Positions 36,519 to 44,216 of a DNA stretch of 64,000 bases are shown one piece after another. Under the pieces are notes generated by a model, which was not told the origin of the DNA, searched no databases, and worked only from the letters and a program-made list of their open reading frames with translations. This DNA comes from Vreelandella sp031769195 (GTDB lineage: Bacteria > Pseudomonadota > Gammaproteobacteria > Pseudomonadales > Halomonadaceae). The position numbers and the translations under genes are program-made. The stretch is taken from assembly GCF_031769195.1 (NCBI RefSeq), contig NZ_JAVHNP010000005.1, positions 124,001-188,000 of the forward strand, in the 5' to 3' direction. How positions within the stretch are numbered: the first letter of the stretch is position 1; each line of letters starts with the position of its first letter.

Positions 36519-36555
36519 GCTTCGCTCACCAGGCTACTGGTGGGCGAAGCGTTTT
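36519..36555 (+). terminator. Intra-operon hairpin after the binding-protein gene
   Basis: A 14-bp stem has arms at 36519-36532 (GCTTCGCTCACCAG) and 36537-36550, with one G-T pair and a GCTA loop, followed by GTTTTA. It sits 33 bp past the binding-protein stop and 80 bp before the permease. Such partial terminators give more binding protein than membrane components. Confidence 0.7.
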
Positions 36556-36629
36556 ATGGGGCTACCCCACGCGCAACGACTCCCTGCCTAGACCCTACTA
36601 TTAAACCTATGACATAGGTGGCGTACGCC

Positions 36630-37679
36630 ATGATTGCTTTTTTAATCAAGCGGCTGATGCACGCGATATTGGTGATGTTTGTCATCAGTGTACTGGCCTT
36701 CGCCATTCAGGATAACCTGGGTGACCCTGTACAACAGATGGTCGGACAGTCGGTCCCCGAAAGTGAGCGTGAAGCGATTCGTGAGCGCTTAGGCCTAAAC
36801 GATCCCTTTTTGGTGCAGTATGTCCGCTTTGCCAAAAATGCCGTGCAAGGTGACTTTGGCTACTCCTACTTCTACCGCGAACCTGCGCTCGAAGTGATCG
36901 CTCGCCATTTACCCGCCACACTTGAGCTAGTGTTTGCGGCGACGCTGATCATTGTGCTTTTTTCAGTGCCCATTGGCGTTTATAGCGCCATTAAACCGCG
37001 CTCGCCCGTCTCTCGCTTTTTTATGGGCGCATCCATTATTGGTATTTCTATCCCCGTTTTCTTGACCGCGATTCTACTGATTCAGGTGTTTTCGATTGGC
37101 ATTACCGTATCGCTGTTCCCAGAGAGCACTGGCTGGGGCGCCTGGTTGAATGCTGCCTTATCAACGCAAGGCAACATGCCCTCCTTCGGGCGTGGCTATG
37201 ATTTGGTTCATGTCGTGGGCCACTGGGACACGAATCTTGTGACCTGGGATGGCTTAAAACATCTGGTCCTACCGGCCGTATCGCTTGCCTCCATCATGCT
37301 GCCGCTCTTTATCCGTTTGATCCGAGCCGAAATGATGGAAGTTTTGCAGTCTGAGTATGTGAAGTACGCTCGCGCCAAAGGTATTTCCATGCGCCGTGTC
37401 TATTTTGTTCACGCGCTGAAAAACACCATGCTGCCGGTCATTACGGTGGGCGGTGTCCAAATTGGCACCATGGTGGCCTACACCATCCTGACAGAGACCG
37501 TTTTCCAATGGCCGGGTATGGGATTAATGTTCCTGGATGCCATCAACCGAGCCGATATTCCGCTGATTGTTACTTATTTGATGATTGTCGGCGTCATTTT
37601 CGTGGTCACGAATACCATCGTGGATTTGATCTACGGCTTTGTGAACCCCACTGTAAAACTGACTGGTAAGCCCGCATGA
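36630..37679 (+). CDS. Peptide ABC transporter permease (DppB-type)
   Basis: A 349-aa inner-membrane subunit with six membrane segments: IKRLMHAILVMFVISVLAFAIQDNLGDPVQQMVGQ at the start and the ATPase-contact EAA loop EYVKYARAKGISMRRVYFVHALKNTMLPVITVGG. It has the DppB/OppB layout. ATG 36630 has AGGTGG 8 nt upstream; a GTG at 36618 is in frame but lies inside that Shine-Dalgarno. It overlaps the next permease by 4 bp. Confidence 0.94.
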   Translation: MIAFLIKRLMHAILVMFVISVLAFAIQDNLGDPVQQMVGQSVPESEREAIRERLGLNDPFLVQYVRFAKNAVQGDFGYSYFYREPALEVIARHLPATLELVFAATLIIVLFSVPIGVYSAIKPRSPVSRFFMGASIIGISIPVFLTAILLIQVFSIGITVSLFPESTGWGAWLNAALSTQGNMPSFGRGYDLVHVVGHWDTNLVTWDGLKHLVLPAVSLASIMLPLFIRLIRAEMMEVLQSEYVKYARAKGISMRRVYFVHALKNTMLPVITVGGVQIGTMVAYTILTETVFQWPGMGLMFLDAINRADIPLIVTYLMIVGVIFVVTNTIVDLIYGFVNPTVKLTGKPA

Positions 37680-38620
37680 CAACGTCCACACCTGCTAAAG
37701 CCCCAAGCCGCTGGGAGCGCCTACGCGACTCCTTTTTATGGTACAGCTTCAAACGTGATCGTACCGCGCAGCTATGCTTGGCGGTCTTCATTTGCTTAGT
37801 CATCGCCGCCTTTTCAGCACCGCTGTTAGCGCCGACGGACCCTTATGACCTAGCCCAGATTGATATTCTTGCCTCTGAGCTTCCGCCCTTCTGGATTGAT
37901 GGCGCTGACCCGATGTACACCCTCGGCACCGATGCTCAAGGGCGCGACCTATGGTCCATCATTCTCTACGGAACGCGGGTATCGCTGCTAATTGGGTTTG
38001 GCGCCGTTGCGCTACAGGCCTTACTCGGCGTTACCTTTGGTCTGATGGCAGGCTACTTAGGCGGCCGCGTTGACGCCTTTCTCATGCGCCTAGCAGATAT
38101 CCAACTGTCGTTTTCTACCTTGATGGTGGCGATTGTGGTCGGCGCGGTGGTCAAAGCCACTATGGGGAGCGCGTTTTATAGCCAATATGCGGTGCTCATG
38201 CTCATTTTAATTATCGGCCTCGCCGAGTGGCCCCAGTATGCGCGTACCGTGCGTGCTTCAGTACTGGCCGAGAAAAACAAAGAGTATGTGGATGCTGCCC
38301 GTGTCATGGGCCTGCGTAGCAAACGCATTATGTTCCGCCACGTGCTGCCGAACACGCTGTCACCGATCTTTGTTATTTCTACCGTGCAAATTGCCAACGC
38401 GATTATCTCCGAAGCAGCGCTGTCATTTTTGGGCCTGGGCATGCCGGAAACCCATCCGTCGCTGGGTTCACTGATTAAAGCGGGCTTTGATTATATTCAG
38501 TCAGGCTCTTGGTGGATCACGCTGATCCCTGGTGCGGTGCTGGTAGTGCTGGTGCTGTCAATCAATCTTCTGGGCGACTGGCTGCGCGATGTCATGAACC
38601 CACGACTCTATAAAGGCTGA
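37676..38620 (+). CDS. Peptide ABC transporter permease (DppC-type)
   Basis: A 314-aa partner of the preceding permease. It has an N-terminal OppC_N-like segment (RDRTAQLCLAVFICLVIAAFSAPLLAPTDPYDL), the TDAQGRDLWSIILYGTRVSLLIGFGAV motif and the EAA loop KEYVDAARVMGLRSKRIMFRHVLPNTLSPIFVI. The ATG overlaps the DppB-type stop (ATGA). Confidence 0.94.
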   Translation: MTTSTPAKAPSRWERLRDSFLWYSFKRDRTAQLCLAVFICLVIAAFSAPLLAPTDPYDLAQIDILASELPPFWIDGADPMYTLGTDAQGRDLWSIILYGTRVSLLIGFGAVALQALLGVTFGLMAGYLGGRVDAFLMRLADIQLSFSTLMVAIVVGAVVKATMGSAFYSQYAVLMLILIIGLAEWPQYARTVRASVLAEKNKEYVDAARVMGLRSKRIMFRHVLPNTLSPIFVISTVQIANAIISEAALSFLGLGMPETHPSLGSLIKAGFDYIQSGSWWITLIPGAVLVVLVLSINLLGDWLRDVMNPRLYKG

Positions 38621-38627
38621 GGACACC

Positions 38628-39644
38628 ATGGCACTTCTTGAAGTTTCTCATCTTGATGTTCGCTTTGCCCTCCGCCAGGGTGAAGTGCGCGCGCTGCGCG
38701 ATGTTAATTTCACCCTCGAGCGTGGCGAGCGCTTGGGCATTGTGGGTGAGTCCGGCGCGGGTAAATCCGTCGCAGCGTTTTCACTGCTTAACCTGATCGC
38801 TAAGCCGGGCTTTATTGCCGGAGGCAGCATTAAATTTGAAGGTAAACAGCTCAACACCATGTCTGAGCGCGGCCTTCGCAAAGTGCGCGGCAACCGCATT
38901 TCGATGATCTTCCAAGATCCGATGATGACGCTGAACCCGGTGCTCTCGATTGGGGATCAAATGGTGGAGTGCCTCAAGGCGCATCGGCGTATTTCTACCA
39001 AAGAGGCACGGGGCATCGCCTTGGATAAGTTGCGTCAGGTGCAGATTCCCTCTCCCGAAAAGCGCTTGGATCAGTACCCCCATGAGCTTTCCGGCGGGAT
39101 GCGGCAGCGCATTATTATTGCCATCGCACTACTGCTCGACCCAGACATTATCATTGCCGATGAGCCCACTACGGCGCTGGATGTGACCATCCAAGCAGAA
39201 ATCATGGCGCTGCTCTTGGAGCTGTGCGAGCAGCACAACGTGGGCTTGATCCTGATCACCCACGACCTAGGCGTAGTCAGCCAAGTCACCCAGCGCATGC
39301 TCGTTATGTATGCTGGCCGCGTCATTGAGCAAGGCCCCACGCGGGAAATCATCAATGACCCACAGCACCCCTACACGCAAGGCTTGATCAACGCCCTGCC
39401 ACAAATGGCCACACCAGGCGAAAAGCTGAATCAGATTCGTGGCAGTATGCCGTCGCTCTCTAACCTGCCCAGCGGCTGTGCCTTCCACCCCCGCTGCGAC
39501 TTTATTAACCGCGCAGACGGACAGCCCCGCCCTGCCTGTACCCAGCAAATACCCGACTTTGTTGACTCCGGTAACTGTCGCGTTGCCTGCCATATGGTGG
39601 CGGAAATGCTTGAAGACCGCCGCTTGAAGGAGGAGAGCCTATGA
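38628..39644 (+). CDS. Peptide ABC transporter ATPase (DppD-type)
   Basis: A 338-aa nucleotide-binding subunit: Walker A GESGAGKSVAAFSL, Q-loop IFQDPMMTLNP, signature LSGGMRQRIIIAIAL, Walker B DIIIADEPTTALD, switch histidine in LITHDLGVV. The C-terminal oligopeptide extension has cysteines SGCAFHPRCDF and ACTQQIPDF typical of the Dpp/Opp ATPases that bind an iron-sulfur cluster in some members. It lies 7 bp after the permease. Confidence 0.95.
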   Translation: MALLEVSHLDVRFALRQGEVRALRDVNFTLERGERLGIVGESGAGKSVAAFSLLNLIAKPGFIAGGSIKFEGKQLNTMSERGLRKVRGNRISMIFQDPMMTLNPVLSIGDQMVECLKAHRRISTKEARGIALDKLRQVQIPSPEKRLDQYPHELSGGMRQRIIIAIALLLDPDIIIADEPTTALDVTIQAEIMALLLELCEQHNVGLILITHDLGVVSQVTQRMLVMYAGRVIEQGPTREIINDPQHPYTQGLINALPQMATPGEKLNQIRGSMPSLSNLPSGCAFHPRCDFINRADGQPRPACTQQIPDFVDSGNCRVACHMVAEMLEDRRLKEESL

Positions 39645-40702
39645 ACGCTCAGGCTGACACTATCGCCGTTACGCCAACGCAAAATGAAGAGAGCAACGAC
39701 TCTCTGTTACAGATTCGTGGGCTAAAAAAGCGTTTCTCGCTATCAGGCGACTTCCTTGAACAGCTGCGCTTTAAAGGCGGCAAGTTGGTTCGTCACCAGG
39801 AATATGTGCACGCGATTAATGGCGTGAACCTGGACATTAAGCGTGGCGAAGCACTCTGCGTGGTGGGCGAATCTGGCTGCGGTAAGTCCACCGTGGCACG
39901 TACGGTGATGGGGCTCATTTCCCCCTCAGAAGGTGAAATTCGTTACGACGGCCAGCGTATCGATAACCTCAGCTCGAAACAGCTGCTGCCCTACCGCAAG
40001 CGCATGCAGATGATTTTCCAGAACCCCTACGCGTCGCTTAACCCGCGTATGACCATTCAACAAACGTTGGAAGAACCGCTGCGACTGCATCACCCAGACT
40101 GGAATCGTCAGCAGATCCTCGACAAAGTTGAGGAGGTCATGCGCTCGGTGGGTATCGACCCAGACTGGGGCAAACGCTTTGGTCACGAATTCTCCGGCGG
40201 CCAACGCCAGCGGATTGCCATTGCTCGTGCGCTTGCGGTTGACCCTGAATTCATCGTGGCCGATGAGCCTATCTCCGCGTTAGACGTATCGATTCAAGCC
40301 CAGGTACTCAACCTGCTGATGGACGCTCAACGGGAACGTAACCTCACCTACCTATTCATCACCCATGACTTAGCGGTGGTGGAGCACTTTGGCACCCGTG
40401 TGGCGGTGATGTATTTGGGCACGGTGTGTGAAGTGGCCACCACCGCTACGCTGTTTGCCAAACCTCGTCACCCGTACACTCAGGCGCTACTGTCGGCCAT
40501 TCCTCGCTTGGAAGATGACCGCCCCCAGCATATTCGCTTAACGGGTGAGGTACCGACACCGGTGAACTTGCCCAGTGGCTGCGTGTTTCACGGCCGCTGC
40601 CCGTATGCGAACGCCCGTTGTAAGCAGGAGATCCCGGCGCTGAAAACCCAGGATGACGGCACCCGCGTAGCGTGTCACGCTGTTGAAGAAGGCCGCCTAT
40701 GA
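39641..40702 (+). CDS. Peptide ABC transporter ATPase (DppF-type)
   Basis: A 353-aa second ATPase: Walker A GESGCGKSTVARTVMGL, Q-loop IFQNPYASLNPRMT, signature FSGGQRQRIAIARALAVDP, Walker B FIVADEPISALDVS, histidine LFITHDLAVVEHF, and the C-terminal cysteine patch LPSGCVFHGRCPYANARCKQ. The ATG overlaps the preceding stop by 4 bp. It is the last transporter subunit; a LysR gene starts about 50 bp further on. Confidence 0.95.
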   Translation: MNAQADTIAVTPTQNEESNDSLLQIRGLKKRFSLSGDFLEQLRFKGGKLVRHQEYVHAINGVNLDIKRGEALCVVGESGCGKSTVARTVMGLISPSEGEIRYDGQRIDNLSSKQLLPYRKRMQMIFQNPYASLNPRMTIQQTLEEPLRLHHPDWNRQQILDKVEEVMRSVGIDPDWGKRFGHEFSGGQRQRIAIARALAVDPEFIVADEPISALDVSIQAQVLNLLMDAQRERNLTYLFITHDLAVVEHFGTRVAVMYLGTVCEVATTATLFAKPRHPYTQALLSAIPRLEDDRPQHIRLTGEVPTPVNLPSGCVFHGRCPYANARCKQEIPALKTQDDGTRVACHAVEEGRL

Positions 40703-40751
40703 GCGCGGCCCCTTCAACCGCCACACGTATGGCCGCTTTGCGAGGTAAGGC

Positions 40752-41663
40752 ATGGAAATTCGCTGGCTAGAAGACTTTATTGCCCTGGCCAGAACGCGAC
40801 ACTTCTCCCGTGCAGCCGATGAGCAGCATGTGACCCAGCCCACTTTTTCTCGGCGTATTAAGCTGTTAGAGGAAGAGATGGGTGTCACGCTCATTAACCG
40901 GCAAACGCTGCCGCTGTCGTTAACGCCCGCCGGGGAAGAGTTTTTAACGCTTTGCGAACAGGTCACCGACCGGGTTCGCTTAACGCGTGACCGCGTTCGT
41001 GAAATCAGTGCCGGTCAGCAGCGCCGCATTATGGTGGCGGCGCCGCAAAGTTTGCTCGGGCATTTTTTGCCTGAATGGCTGGCCAGTATGGGCTGGCATG
41101 CCCGCGTTCAACCCTACCTGCGTGCCACTGGCTGGGTAGCCAGCGACTACTTTCAGGCACTGGCTCGTGCCGAGTGTGATTTAGCCATTTGCTACTGGCC
41201 CATAGGCCGCTGTGATCTGGATATTGATACCAGCGCCTGTACGTATCGTGTGATTGGTCATGAGCGATTAATTCCTGTCACCGGATTAAAAGCCGATGGT
41301 ACTGCCTGTGCTTTATTGCCCGGCACACGCCAGCAGCCCACGCCATGGCTGGCCTACCCTAAACGAGGCCTCTTAGGCTCTGCGGTAAAAGCCCATCTGG
41401 CACGCTTACCGCACAGCACGCACCTCACGGCGCAAAGCGAAAATCTCTATGCAGCGGGCATCAAAGAGCTGGTGATGCTGGGTTACGGTATGAGCTGGCT
41501 GCCCGAGCGCAACGTGGCTTCTGAGTTAGCAAGCGGCACGTTAGTGAGGGCGGGTGACAGCCGCTGGGACGTGCCAATGGAGCTGCGGCTCTACCGCCAT
41601 CAAAGCCAGCACCATGCCGAGCTAGATAGCCTGTGGAGCGAGCTTACCCCGCCCCGAATTTGA
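40752..41663 (+). CDS. LysR-family regulator (HypT/YjiE-like)
   Basis: A 303-aa protein. The N-terminal HTH (IRWLEDFIALARTRHFSRAADEQHVTQPTFSRRIKLLEEEMGVTLINRQTLPLSLTPAGEE) is closest in pattern to the YjiE/HypT branch (FSRRIxxLE...NRQ..PLxL). The substrate-binding domain follows. Unlike most LysR genes it is not divergent but sits inside the ABC-peptidase operon, 49 bp after the DppF-type gene and 11 bp before pepQ, so it may autoregulate the operon. The effector is unknown. Confidence 0.85.
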   Translation: MEIRWLEDFIALARTRHFSRAADEQHVTQPTFSRRIKLLEEEMGVTLINRQTLPLSLTPAGEEFLTLCEQVTDRVRLTRDRVREISAGQQRRIMVAAPQSLLGHFLPEWLASMGWHARVQPYLRATGWVASDYFQALARAECDLAICYWPIGRCDLDIDTSACTYRVIGHERLIPVTGLKADGTACALLPGTRQQPTPWLAYPKRGLLGSAVKAHLARLPHSTHLTAQSENLYAAGIKELVMLGYGMSWLPERNVASELASGTLVRAGDSRWDVPMELRLYRHQSQHHAELDSLWSELTPPRI

Positions 41664-41674
41664 AAGGATTTATC

Positions 41675-42973
41675 ATGTTAGCAACGTTTTACCAACAGCA
41701 GCGCGAGCATATCGCGTCTGTGAGCCGTGCTTACCAACAGTGCATGGCTGACCATCAGCTAGATAGCCTGGCCATTTATAGCGGCCATGCAGACAACCAC
41801 TTTGCAGATGACCATGCCACGAGCTTTCAGTCGTATGGTCACTTTATTCATTGGATCGGCATGGCGGACGTACAACATAGCTGGCTGGTCATTCAACCTG
41901 AACAACGCCCGCAGCTCTTTCTGTATGCACCGGCTGATTTCTGGCACTTACCCACGCAGCTCCCCGAAGAACCCTGGGTGGCTGAGTTTGATGTTCACCT
42001 GTGCAGCGACAAAATTACCCCGCCGCTCTCTGGACGCGCCGCTATAATTGGCGATGTTATGGGCCTGACCAGTGCCACCCAGTTGGCACAAAAGGCAACG
42101 CTTAACCCTGAGGCGTTAATACGCGCTCTCGATGAGCAACGGATGGATAAAACCGCTTACGAAGTGGCCTGCCTACGGGAAGCCAACCGATTAGCGGTAG
42201 CCGGCCACCAGGCCGCTAACGCCGCCTTTTTAGGAGCCTCCGCCGAGCTGGATATTCAATTGTCGTATTTGGGGGCCAGCCGTCAGCGTGAGATGGAAGT
42301 GCCCTATCAAAATATTATCGGGCTAAACCAGCATGCCGGCGTTCTCCACTACCAACGCTACGATGTGACTGCACCCAAGCAGCGTTATAGCCTGCTGGTG
42401 GATGCTGGCAAACGTTTTCGAGGCTACTGCGCGGATATTACCCGTACCTATGCAGGCCCAGACGCCCCCAGCGAGTTTGGCGATTTAATTACTGCCATGC
42501 ATGGCTTAAAGGATACGCTCATTGGGCAAATTGCTCCTGGCGTTTCATTTTTTTCGCTACATGAACAGATGCACCAAGGCTTAGCCGATATCTTGGTAGC
42601 CCATCATCTCTATGAAGGCAGCGCTGAAAGCGCCGTAGAGTCAGGCGTCACCCGGGCATTTTGCCCACATGGTTTGGGTCACTCGTTAGGCATTCAAGTG
42701 CACGACGTGGCGGGCCTGATGCAGCCAGACGGCACGCCTTCTCCTGCGCCTTCCTCTCACCCCGCGCTGCGCTTAACGCGTACGCTTCGCCCAGGCATGG
42801 TAGTGACAATCGAACCGGGTCTCTACTTCATTCCGATGCTACTGGCGCCCCTTCGTAACAAAGCGCTGCCAATTAACTGGCCGCTGGTGGATACGCTATC
42901 CGTATGCGGTGGCATTCGCATCGAAGATAATATCTTGGTTACCGAAAACGGTGCAGATAACCTGACGCAATAG
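41675..42973 (+). CDS. pepQ: Xaa-Pro dipeptidase (M24 family, PepQ-like)
   Basis: A 432-aa cytoplasmic metallopeptidase that splits X-Pro dipeptides. The pita-bread metal ligands are visible: aspartates in LLVDAGKRFRGYCADITRTY, histidine in HGLGHSLGIQVHD, glutamates in VTIEPGLYF and GGIRIEDNILVTE. The N-terminus (LATFYQQQREHIASVSRAYQQCMADHQLDSLAIYSGH ... ADFWHLP) has the PepQ pattern. ATG 41675 has AAAGGA 7 nt upstream. Position after a peptide importer suggests it processes the imported dipeptides. Confidence 0.93.
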   Translation: MLATFYQQQREHIASVSRAYQQCMADHQLDSLAIYSGHADNHFADDHATSFQSYGHFIHWIGMADVQHSWLVIQPEQRPQLFLYAPADFWHLPTQLPEEPWVAEFDVHLCSDKITPPLSGRAAIIGDVMGLTSATQLAQKATLNPEALIRALDEQRMDKTAYEVACLREANRLAVAGHQAANAAFLGASAELDIQLSYLGASRQREMEVPYQNIIGLNQHAGVLHYQRYDVTAPKQRYSLLVDAGKRFRGYCADITRTYAGPDAPSEFGDLITAMHGLKDTLIGQIAPGVSFFSLHEQMHQGLADILVAHHLYEGSAESAVESGVTRAFCPHGLGHSLGIQVHDVAGLMQPDGTPSPAPSSHPALRLTRTLRPGMVVTIEPGLYFIPMLLAPLRNKALPINWPLVDTLSVCGGIRIEDNILVTENGADNLTQ

Positions 42974-42985
42974 CGTTTTGCCCAT

Positions 42986-43023
42986 AAAAACGCCCGGCTC
43001 ACGCTAACGTGGCCGGGCGTTTA
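42986..43023. terminator. Bidirectional terminator, pepQ / ompW
   Basis: CGCCCGGC (42991-42998) pairs with the matching arm at 43012-43019, with extra pairs inside, flanked by AAAAA and TTT. It lies between convergent genes. Confidence 0.85.
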
Positions 43024-43038
43024 TGTAGGCTGCCGTTA

Positions 43039-43650
43039 TCAGAAACGGTAAGTGATACCGCCGCCGATAGTGACCGGCTCAATGTCAACCTCGCCGATGG
43101 TTGCGCCAGCTGCGTTATTGATGTCGGCGCTGACGTCAGCGTAGCTAACGTAACCGTTCAGCATGATGTTGTCAGTAACGGCCAGATCAACACCCGCCTG
43201 ACCAATCGCGCCGTAGCTCTCGTCAACGCTCAAGCCAGTAGGTTCGCTGGAGAAGCTGGTGTAGTTCAAACCCAAGCCAACATAGGGCTGCACTTTAGAA
43301 TCCAGACCACCCATGGGGTAGTAGTTCACTAGCAGATTCACCGGTAGACGGTCGATGCTGCCTGCGCTGCCACCAGGAGTCGTGTTCAGATCATGCTCAA
43401 ATTTTTCGGAGCTATTGAGCTCAACGCCAAATTTGTCACTAAACAGGTAGCCCGCACCGTAAGTAAAACCGCGTGCGCTTTGCACGTTGAGGTCTGCACC
43501 GCCAACGTTACCATTACCTGAGCCCGTATCCGTTTGGGCAACACCACCGCGAACAAAGACATCGCCTGCTTCGTAGGCCATAACAGCTTGGCTAGCCATG
43601 ACAGCGCTTGCGGAAACAATAGCGGCGGTGATCAGTTTCATTTTGCTCAT
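43039..43650 (-). CDS. ompW: OmpW-family outer-membrane porin
   Basis: A 203-aa exported beta-barrel. The signal peptide ends QAVMAYEAGDVFVRGGVAQTDTGSG, followed by alternating strands (YGAGYLFSDKFGVELNSSEKFEHDLN, LPVNLLVNYYPMG, VQPYVGLGLNYTSF) and a terminal aromatic GGGITYRF, as needed for Bam insertion. OmpW forms a narrow hydrophobic channel for small hydrophobic molecules. A sigma-70 promoter is visible at 43712-43740. A 6-bp hairpin GCTGGT-CAAC-ACCAGC (43686-43701) sits at the start of the leader. Confidence 0.93.
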   Translation of the reverse strand: MSKMKLITAAIVSASAVMASQAVMAYEAGDVFVRGGVAQTDTGSGNGNVGGADLNVQSARGFTYGAGYLFSDKFGVELNSSEKFEHDLNTTPGGSAGSIDRLPVNLLVNYYPMGGLDSKVQPYVGLGLNYTSFSSEPTGLSVDESYGAIGQAGVDLAVTDNIMLNGYVSYADVSADINNAAGATIGEVDIEPVTIGGGITYRF

Positions 43651-43711
43651 CAGGGTTATCCTCTTGCATCGTGCTTGGGATGGGTGCTGGTCAACACCAG
43701 CTTACCTATAC

Positions 43712-43740
43712 AATATATAGTATACGAACAGTGTTTCCAA
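43712..43740 (-). promoter_or_regulatory. Sigma-70 promoter of ompW
   Basis: On the minus strand TTGGAA (43735-43740), 17 bp, TATATT (43712-43717). Start near 43705, giving a leader of about 55 nt. Confidence 0.6.
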
Positions 43741-43886
43741 ATTGCTTGTGAAATTTTATTATAAGTTTTGTTTTCCTGATAGCTTTTGTTAACCAGCCCT
43801 GCTGCTTTATTAGCCCCTCATGATAAACCGTTGATGCTAGGGCACGGTTGAACCGTGTTTATCTACGCTGCCTAAATCGCAGCCAT

Positions 43887-43909
43887 AAAAAAAGTCCCCC
43901 GAAGGGGAC
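43887..43909 (-). terminator. UUCG-loop intrinsic terminator with no upstream ORF
   Basis: On the minus strand GTCCCC-TTCG-GGGGAC (43909 to 43894) followed by seven T (43893-43887). It is a textbook terminator with C(UUCG)G loop. The nearest minus-strand ORF ends at 44217, more than 300 bp upstream, and has its own hairpin candidate, so this terminator most likely ends a non-coding RNA. Confidence 0.9.
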
Positions 43910-44034
43910 CCAGGTGGAGCACGCCAGCTCACTCGGTGCGTTGCCGGGCAGCACCTCGGCAACATTGCAAAGAAGGGAGAGCACTACTCGTCAACTCCAT
44001 CACGACGTTAATGACTCTATTCATTTGCTGCTTA
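43887..44034 (-). ncRNA. Putative sigma-54-dependent small RNA
   Basis: This is a stretch of about 148 bp without a credible ORF, bounded by a near-consensus sigma-54 promoter (44045-44060) and a perfect intrinsic terminator (43887-43909). The predicted transcript can fold: GTTGCCG and CGGCAAC (arms 43943-43949 and 43960-43966) form a 7-bp stem, with the terminator stem after it. Between 43970 and 43985 it has a pyrimidine-rich stretch (CTCTCCCTTC) complementary in type to Shine-Dalgarno sequences. I do not recognise it as 6S, SRP, tmRNA or another known family. The transcript ends are inferred, not seen. Confidence 0.55.
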
Positions 44035-44044
44035 CACTTTATAT

Positions 44045-44060
44045 TGCGAGCTACGTGCCA
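44045..44060 (-). promoter_or_regulatory. Sigma-54 (-24/-12) promoter of the putative sRNA
   Basis: The minus strand reads TGGCACGTAGCTCGCA. Against the consensus TGGCACG-N4-TTGCW only one defined position differs (C for T). GG and GC have the required spacing. The predicted start is near 44034. Confidence 0.65.
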
Positions 44061-44145
44061 TAAATTTTATTTGATATTAAAAACAAACACTTATAGGAGT
44101 TAATTTTATTCGTAGCCCCGAACTCCATTGTTTTATCTATAAAAG

Positions 44146-44162
44146 CGCACCACCACTGCGCA
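44146..44162 (-). promoter_or_regulatory. Short inverted repeat: weak terminator or NtrC-like enhancer
   Basis: The minus strand reads TGCGCAGTGGTGGTGCG. As a hairpin it is GCGCA-N7-TGCGC followed by TTTT, a weak terminator about 55 bp after the stop of the GGDEF gene. It also matches the NtrC dyad TGCRCC-N5-GGTGCR with some mismatch and lies about 120 bp upstream of the predicted sRNA start. The two readings cannot be separated here. Confidence 0.4.
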
Positions 44163-44216
44163 TTTTTTGCTGCACTGCTTCATAACGAATCAAGCGATGC
44201 CTTCTTACCGCTTCTA

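Noticed and set aside
43970..43985. Pairing of the sRNA pyrimidine stretch with the PHA-synthase-like gene's ribosome-binding site
   Set aside because: Only six consecutive pairs (GGGAGA with TCTCCC), as expected for almost any Shine-Dalgarno; not specific.
43848..44063. Plus-strand 71-codon frame over the terminator and sRNA region
   Set aside because: It reads through a strong hairpin, has no ribosome-binding site and no family resemblance; the RNA-gene reading explains the region better.
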